Assembly (NCBI RefSeq): GCF_014196455.1
Contig: NZ_JACIDS010000003.1
Location: forward strand, 372,001 to 436,000
Source of the DNA: Kaistia hirudinis
Lineage (GTDB): Bacteria; Pseudomonadota; Alphaproteobacteria; Rhizobiales; Kaistiaceae
DNA length: 64,000 nt
Direction: 5' to 3'
The notes under the pieces are model-generated. The model saw nothing but the letters and a program-made list of their open reading frames with translations. It was not told the DNA's origin and made no database searches. Position 1 is the first letter of the stretch. Each line of letters begins with the position of its first letter. The translations under genes were made by a program, and so were the position numbers. Positions 60,487-64,000 of this stretch are shown in pieces.

Positions 60487-61305
60487 ATGGCCGCACTCGA
60501 GACAATGTTCGATGTCGCCGGCAAGTCGGTGATCGTCACCGGCGGTGCCAGCGGCATCGGGCGGGCCTATGCCGAGATCCTGGCCGAGCATGGCGCCAGG
60601 GTCTGCATCTTCGACATCGACCCGGCCGGGCTGGACCGGGTCGTCGGCGAGATGACGGCCAAGGGATGGGATGTCTGGGGCCAGGTCGTGGATGTGGGCG
60701 ACCGGCCCGCCATGGCCGCCGCCTTCGACGCCGTGGCCGCGAAGCATGGCCGCATCGACACGGTCTTCGCCAATGCCGGCATCGATCCCGGTCCCGGCTT
60801 CAACACGCCGACCGGCGAGCGCAACCCGGACGGAGCGATCGAGAACATTCCCGACGAGCAATGGGATCGGGGGATCGAGATCAACCTGACTTCGGTCTAC
60901 ACGACGGTGAAGAACGCCGTCCGCCATATGAAGCCGAACGGCGGCGGCGAGATCATCGTCACCTCGTCGATCGCCTCGATGATCAATGAGAGCATCGTCG
61001 GCACGTCCTATATGCCGGCCAAGGCGGCGGTGAACCATTTCGTCCGCCACATGGCGATGGAGCTCGGTGCCTACGGCATCCGCGTCAACGCCATCCTGCC
61101 CGGCCCTTTCATCACCAACATCGCCGGCGGACGGCTGCGCAACAAGGAAGACCGCGCCGCCTTCGAGAGCCAGTCGCTGATCGGGCGCATCGGCGACGTC
61201 GAGGACATCAAGGGAGTGGCGCTGCTGCTCGCCTCGCCAGCCGGTTCCTATTTCACGGGCTCGCTGATCGTGATCGACGGCGGGTCGCTGACGCGCATGA
61301 CCTGA
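60487..61305 (+). CDS. Short-chain dehydrogenase/reductase (SDR)
   Basis: The protein has 272 residues of the classical SDR type. The nucleotide motif TGGASGIG is at 18-25, FANAG follows, the catalytic serine lies in VTSSIASM and the YxxxK motif is Tyr 175/Lys 179 (SYMPAK). CGGGAGGAACAG precedes the ATG. It sits in the aromatic cluster between the dioxygenase and the second transporter cassette, so it may oxidise a side chain or dihydrodiol of the imported compound. The substrate cannot be told. Confidence 0.9.
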   Translation: MAALETMFDVAGKSVIVTGGASGIGRAYAEILAEHGARVCIFDIDPAGLDRVVGEMTAKGWDVWGQVVDVGDRPAMAAAFDAVAAKHGRIDTVFANAGIDPGPGFNTPTGERNPDGAIENIPDEQWDRGIEINLTSVYTTVKNAVRHMKPNGGGEIIVTSSIASMINESIVGTSYMPAKAAVNHFVRHMAMELGAYGIRVNAILPGPFITNIAGGRLRNKEDRAAFESQSLIGRIGDVEDIKGVALLLASPAGSYFTGSLIVIDGGSLTRMT

Positions 61306-61320
61306 TCGGATCCATGCCTG

Positions 61321-61339
61321 CAGCCCGCGATGCGGGCTG
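61321..61339 (+). other. Stem-loop before the second binding-protein gene
   Basis: CAGCCCGC and GCGGGCTG form a perfect 8-bp stem with a GAT loop, 15 bp after the SDR stop and 41 bp before the binding-protein start. There is no U-tract. It probably stabilises or processes the message for the abundant binding protein. Confidence 0.5.
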
Positions 61340-61380
61340 TCCCCACGCAGGAAGAAGCCATCCAGAAGGAGGAGTCTCAG

Positions 61381-62691
61381 ATGACCTACTACAACAGGAT
61401 CGTGAAGTCCGGCCTGAAGCCGAGCCGTCGCTCGGTGCTGAAGGGACTGGCCGCCAGCGCGGCGGCTGGCGCGCTCGCCATGCCGACCTATGTCCGCGCG
61501 CAGACCGCGGGCAAGATCAAGCTCGGCTATATCAGCCCGACCACCGGCCCGCTCGCCTCGTTCGGCGAGACGGACGGCTATACGCTGCAGAAGATCCGGG
61601 CCGTGCTCGGCGGCAAGTTGACCGCCAACAACGGCAATACCTACGAGATCGAAATCCTCGATCGCGACAGCCAGTCGAACCCGAACAAGTCGGCCGAAAT
61701 CGCGGGCAATCTCATCCTCAACGACGAGATCCAGCTGCTGCTCCCGGCCTCGACGACCGATACGATCCTGCCGGCGGCCGAGCAGGCCGAGCTCTACGAG
61801 ACGCCGTGCCTTTCGTCCGGCGCGCCTTGGCAGGCGGTGATCATGCCGCGCGGCGGCGACAAGCAGAGCTTCAACTGGACCTATCATTTCTTCTGGGGTC
61901 TTGACGAGGCGCTCAACACCTTCGTGGGTCTGTGGAACGGGCTGGAGACCAACAAGAAGGTCGGCATGCTGTTCCCGCAGAACATCGACGGCGAGACCTG
62001 GGGCAACGACAGCTACGGCCTGCCGGTCCCGACCAAGAAGGCCGGTTACGAAGTCTTCGTTCCCGGATATTTCCAGCCGCGCACCAATGATTTCTCGGCC
62101 CAGATCGCCGAGTTCAAGAAGAACAACTGCGAGATCATCGGCGGCATCACCTATCCGGACGATCTCAAGACGTTCGTCACCCAGTGCAACCAGCAGGGCT
62201 TCAAGCCGAAGGCGGTGACGGTGGCGGCGGCTCTGCTCTTCCCGAGCAGTGTCGAGGCAATGGGTCCGCTCGGCAACGGAATGTCGTCCGAAGTCTGGTG
62301 GACGCCGGCCTTCCCGTTCAAGTCGTCGCTCACCGGCGAGACCAGCCGGCAGCTCGCCGAGCAGTGGGAAGCCGATACCAAGAAGCAGTGGACGCAGCCG
62401 CTCGGCTATTCGCATGCCCTGCTCGAGGTCGCGATCGACGTGCTCAAGCGTGCCTCCGATCCGACCAACCGCGAATCCGTCCGTGACGCGCTGGCTGCGA
62501 CGGATCTGGAGTCCCTGGTCGGGCACATCAAGTTCGACGGTGCCGTGCACAAGAACGTCTGCAAGACGCCGATCTTCGGCGGTCAGTGGGTGAAGGGCGA
62601 GAAGTGGCCCTATGACCTCAAGATCGTCGACAACTCCGTGAACCAGCTGTTCCAGCCCCAGCAGAAAATCCAGCCGATCCAGTGGCCGTGA
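61381..62691 (+). CDS. Branched-chain-type ABC transporter substrate-binding protein, cassette 2 (Tat-exported)
   Basis: The protein has 436 residues. The Tat signal SRRSVLKG (Arg 16-17) is followed by an Ala-rich core ending at VRAQ. Mature blocks KIKLGYISPTTGPLASFGE, SQSNPNKSAEIAGNLI and VWWTPAFPFKSSLTGE align with the cassette 1 protein at 53080, showing common descent with clear divergence. AAGGAGGAG lies before ATG 61381; the frame is open 51 bp further up. It probably brings in a second related aromatic compound. Confidence 0.92.
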   Translation: MTYYNRIVKSGLKPSRRSVLKGLAASAAAGALAMPTYVRAQTAGKIKLGYISPTTGPLASFGETDGYTLQKIRAVLGGKLTANNGNTYEIEILDRDSQSNPNKSAEIAGNLILNDEIQLLLPASTTDTILPAAEQAELYETPCLSSGAPWQAVIMPRGGDKQSFNWTYHFFWGLDEALNTFVGLWNGLETNKKVGMLFPQNIDGETWGNDSYGLPVPTKKAGYEVFVPGYFQPRTNDFSAQIAEFKKNNCEIIGGITYPDDLKTFVTQCNQQGFKPKAVTVAAALLFPSSVEAMGPLGNGMSSEVWWTPAFPFKSSLTGETSRQLAEQWEADTKKQWTQPLGYSHALLEVAIDVLKRASDPTNRESVRDALAATDLESLVGHIKFDGAVHKNVCKTPIFGGQWVKGEKWPYDLKIVDNSVNQLFQPQQKIQPIQWP

Positions 62692-62721
62692 TGTGAGGTG
62701 CAGGACGCGGGAGGAGTTTTG

Positions 62722-63450
62722 ATGGACAGGGAAATCCTGCTGAAAGCGCGTGACGTGTCGAAGTCCTTCGGCGCCGTCCGCGTCCTGCATGAAGTGAGCT
62801 TCGAGGTCCATCGGGGTGAGGTGCTCGGCATCCTCGGCCCGAATGGAGCCGGCAAGACGACGCTGTTCAATATGATCAGCGGCGATCTGAAGACGTCGGG
62901 TGGCGAGATCCATCTCGGCGGCACTGCCTTGCGCAGCGAGCCGCCGTTCCGGCGCTGCAAGATGGGGATCGGGCGGACCTATCAGATCCCGCGTCCCTAT
63001 TCCGGCATGACCACCTTCGAGAACCTGCTGGTCGCCGCCGCATTCGGCGGCGGCCGGTCGGAGCGGGACAGCTATGCCTTCTGCGCCCAGGTGCTGCGCG
63101 ATTGCGAGCTCGCCGACAAGGCGAACAAGCAGGCCGGTGCGCTGACGCTGCTCGACCGCAAGCGGCTGGAGCTGGCGCGCGCGCTCGCCTCCGATCCGAA
63201 GCTGCTGCTGCTCGACGAGATCGCCGGCGGCCTCACCGACGAGGAATCGAAGGATCTCGTCGCGCTGGTCCGGCGCATCCGCGATCGCGGCGTCACGATC
63301 GTCTGGATCGAGCATGTGCTGCACGCGCTGCTCGCGGTGGCCGACCGGCTGATGGTGCTGAATTTCGGCGAGAAGATCGCCGAAGGCGTGCCGTCTGAGG
63401 TGATCGCCATGCCCGAGGTCCAGCGCGTCTATATGGGGATCGAGGCATGA
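62722..63450 (+). CDS. ABC transporter ATP-binding protein (LivG-like), cassette 2
   Basis: The protein has 242 residues. Walker A GPNGAGKTT, GRTYQIPRPYSGMTTFENLL, the degenerate signature TLLDRKRLELARAL and Walker B LLLLDEIAGGLTDEE closely match the cassette 1 LivG-like protein. GGGAGGAG precedes ATG 62722; an upstream GTG or CTG-type start in the same frame at 62698 is less likely. The stop overlaps the next start (ATGA). Confidence 0.91.
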   Translation: MDREILLKARDVSKSFGAVRVLHEVSFEVHRGEVLGILGPNGAGKTTLFNMISGDLKTSGGEIHLGGTALRSEPPFRRCKMGIGRTYQIPRPYSGMTTFENLLVAAAFGGGRSERDSYAFCAQVLRDCELADKANKQAGALTLLDRKRLELARALASDPKLLLLDEIAGGLTDEESKDLVALVRRIRDRGVTIVWIEHVLHALLAVADRLMVLNFGEKIAEGVPSEVIAMPEVQRVYMGIEA

Positions 63451-64000
63451 GCGCGGTTCTTTCGACCCATGGGCTCGTCGCCCGCTATGGGGATTTTCAG
63501 GCGCTCTACGGCGTCGACACCGAGCTGCATGCGGGCGAGGCCGTGGCGCTGATCGGCGCCAATGGCGCCGGCAAGTCCACCTTCCTGCGCGCGATCATGG
63601 GGCTCCTGCCCGTGGCGCGCGAGATGGTGCGTCTCGACGGCGAGCCGGTCGGCGGTACGCCGACGGACCGCATGGTGCGCAAGGGAATCGCGATCGTCCC
63701 GGAAGGGCGGCGCCTCTTCAGCGGCATGTCGGTCGAGGACAATCTGCGTGTCGCGATCGACCAGGCCGCGCGCATGGGCGCCAAGGGCGGCTGGACGCTG
63801 CAGCGCCTGCATCAGTTGTTTCCAATCCTCGCCGAGAAGGCGCGCACGCCGGTGCAGAGCCTCTCCGGCGGCCAGCAGCAGATGGTCGCGATCGGTCGCG
63901 CGCTGCTCTGTCAGCCGCGCGTCCTGCTCTGCGACGAAATCAGCCTCGGCCTCGCGCCGAAGGTGATCCGCGAGATCTATGCCGCGCTGCCGGAAATCCG
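63447..64000 (+). CDS. ABC transporter ATP-binding protein (LivF-like), cassette 2, cut by window end
   Basis: The first about 184 residues are in the window. Walker A GANGAGKST, VPEGRRLFSGMSVEDNL, signature LSGGQQQMVAIGRAL and Walker B VLLCDEISLGLAP are all seen and mirror the cassette 1 LivF-like protein. ATG 63447 overlaps the preceding stop. By analogy with cassette 1, two permease genes should follow beyond 64000. Confidence 0.9.
   Translation, partial: MSAVLSTHGLVARYGDFQALYGVDTELHAGEAVALIGANGAGKSTFLRAIMGLLPVAREMVRLDGEPVGGTPTDRMVRKGIAIVPEGRRLFSGMSVEDNLRVAIDQAARMGAKGGWTLQRLHQLFPILAEKARTPVQSLSGGQQQMVAIGRALLCQPRVLLCDEISLGLAPKVIREIYAALPEI

Noticed and set aside
59509-63324. Open frame of 1271 codons on the minus strand
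   Set aside because: It lies antisense to the dioxygenase, SDR, binding-protein and ATPase genes, all of which have clear motifs. Its Asp/Arg/His-rich sequence is the usual artefact of high-GC coding DNA read on the opposite strand.
1-64000. CRISPR array, insertion sequence, prophage or integrase
   Set aside because: No regularly spaced repeats, transposase or phage-like genes were seen; base composition looks uniform by eye apart from short intergenic patches.

Overview
The window is high-GC, densely packed bacterial DNA. Strong Shine-Dalgarno sequences, many 1-8 bp gene overlaps and the catabolic, ABC-transporter-rich content all fit a soil or plant-associated alphaproteobacterium, most likely of the order Hyphomicrobiales (Rhizobiales). 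The genus cannot be fixed because there is no rRNA or other marker. No tRNA, insertion sequence, phage gene or CRISPR array was found. The region reads as chromosomal or chromid catabolic gene blocks, each with its own uptake system and local regulator.

Layout. 1-5301: a partial sugar-type ABC binding protein, a Gfo/Idh/MocA oxidoreductase, and a divergent pair coding a glycosidase-like protein and an amidohydrolase-2 hydrolase. 5306-9227: a three-gene periplasmic molybdenum hydroxylase operon (Mo subunit, 2Fe-2S subunit, di-haem cytochrome c). 9417-13344: a CUT2-type sugar ABC transporter (ATPase, permease, binding protein) and a zinc alcohol/polyol dehydrogenase, facing a GntR regulator with two winged-helix domains. 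14491-19244: an SbcD/SbcC-like nuclease-ATPase pair.

20163-34606 is one uninterrupted + strand block of twelve genes behind a divergent GntR regulator: FAH-family hydrolase, alpha/beta hydrolase, amidohydrolase, a branched-chain-type ABC transporter whose second ATPase is fused to a UPF0261/Tm-1-like domain, a Tm-1 C-terminal-like TIM-barrel protein, a very long flotillin, an SRPBCC protein and an SRPBCC-quinone-oxidoreductase fusion. Its composition is unusual and its substrate unknown; it is the best candidate here for an undescribed system.

34613-36694 holds a dipeptidase and an N-terminally extended nitroreductase. 37031-45629 combines an Asp/Glu/hydantoin racemase, a spermidine/putrescine-type ABC transporter, a HyuA-like ATPase and two tandem DUF917 proteins, which looks like uptake and processing of a hydantoin- or oxoproline-like compound. 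A LuxR/MalT-like regulator (45722-48394) follows and is broken by one in-frame TAG.

48423-64000 is an aromatic (hydroxyquinol) catabolic cluster. It has a LysR regulator, two intradiol dioxygenases, an MhqO/MhqD-like pair, a maleylacetate reductase, a TfdB-like flavin monooxygenase, an SDR dehydrogenase and two related branched-chain-type ABC import cassettes, the second cut by the window end. Together they would import a phenolic compound, hydroxylate it to hydroxyquinol, cleave it to maleylacetate and reduce that to 3-oxoadipate.
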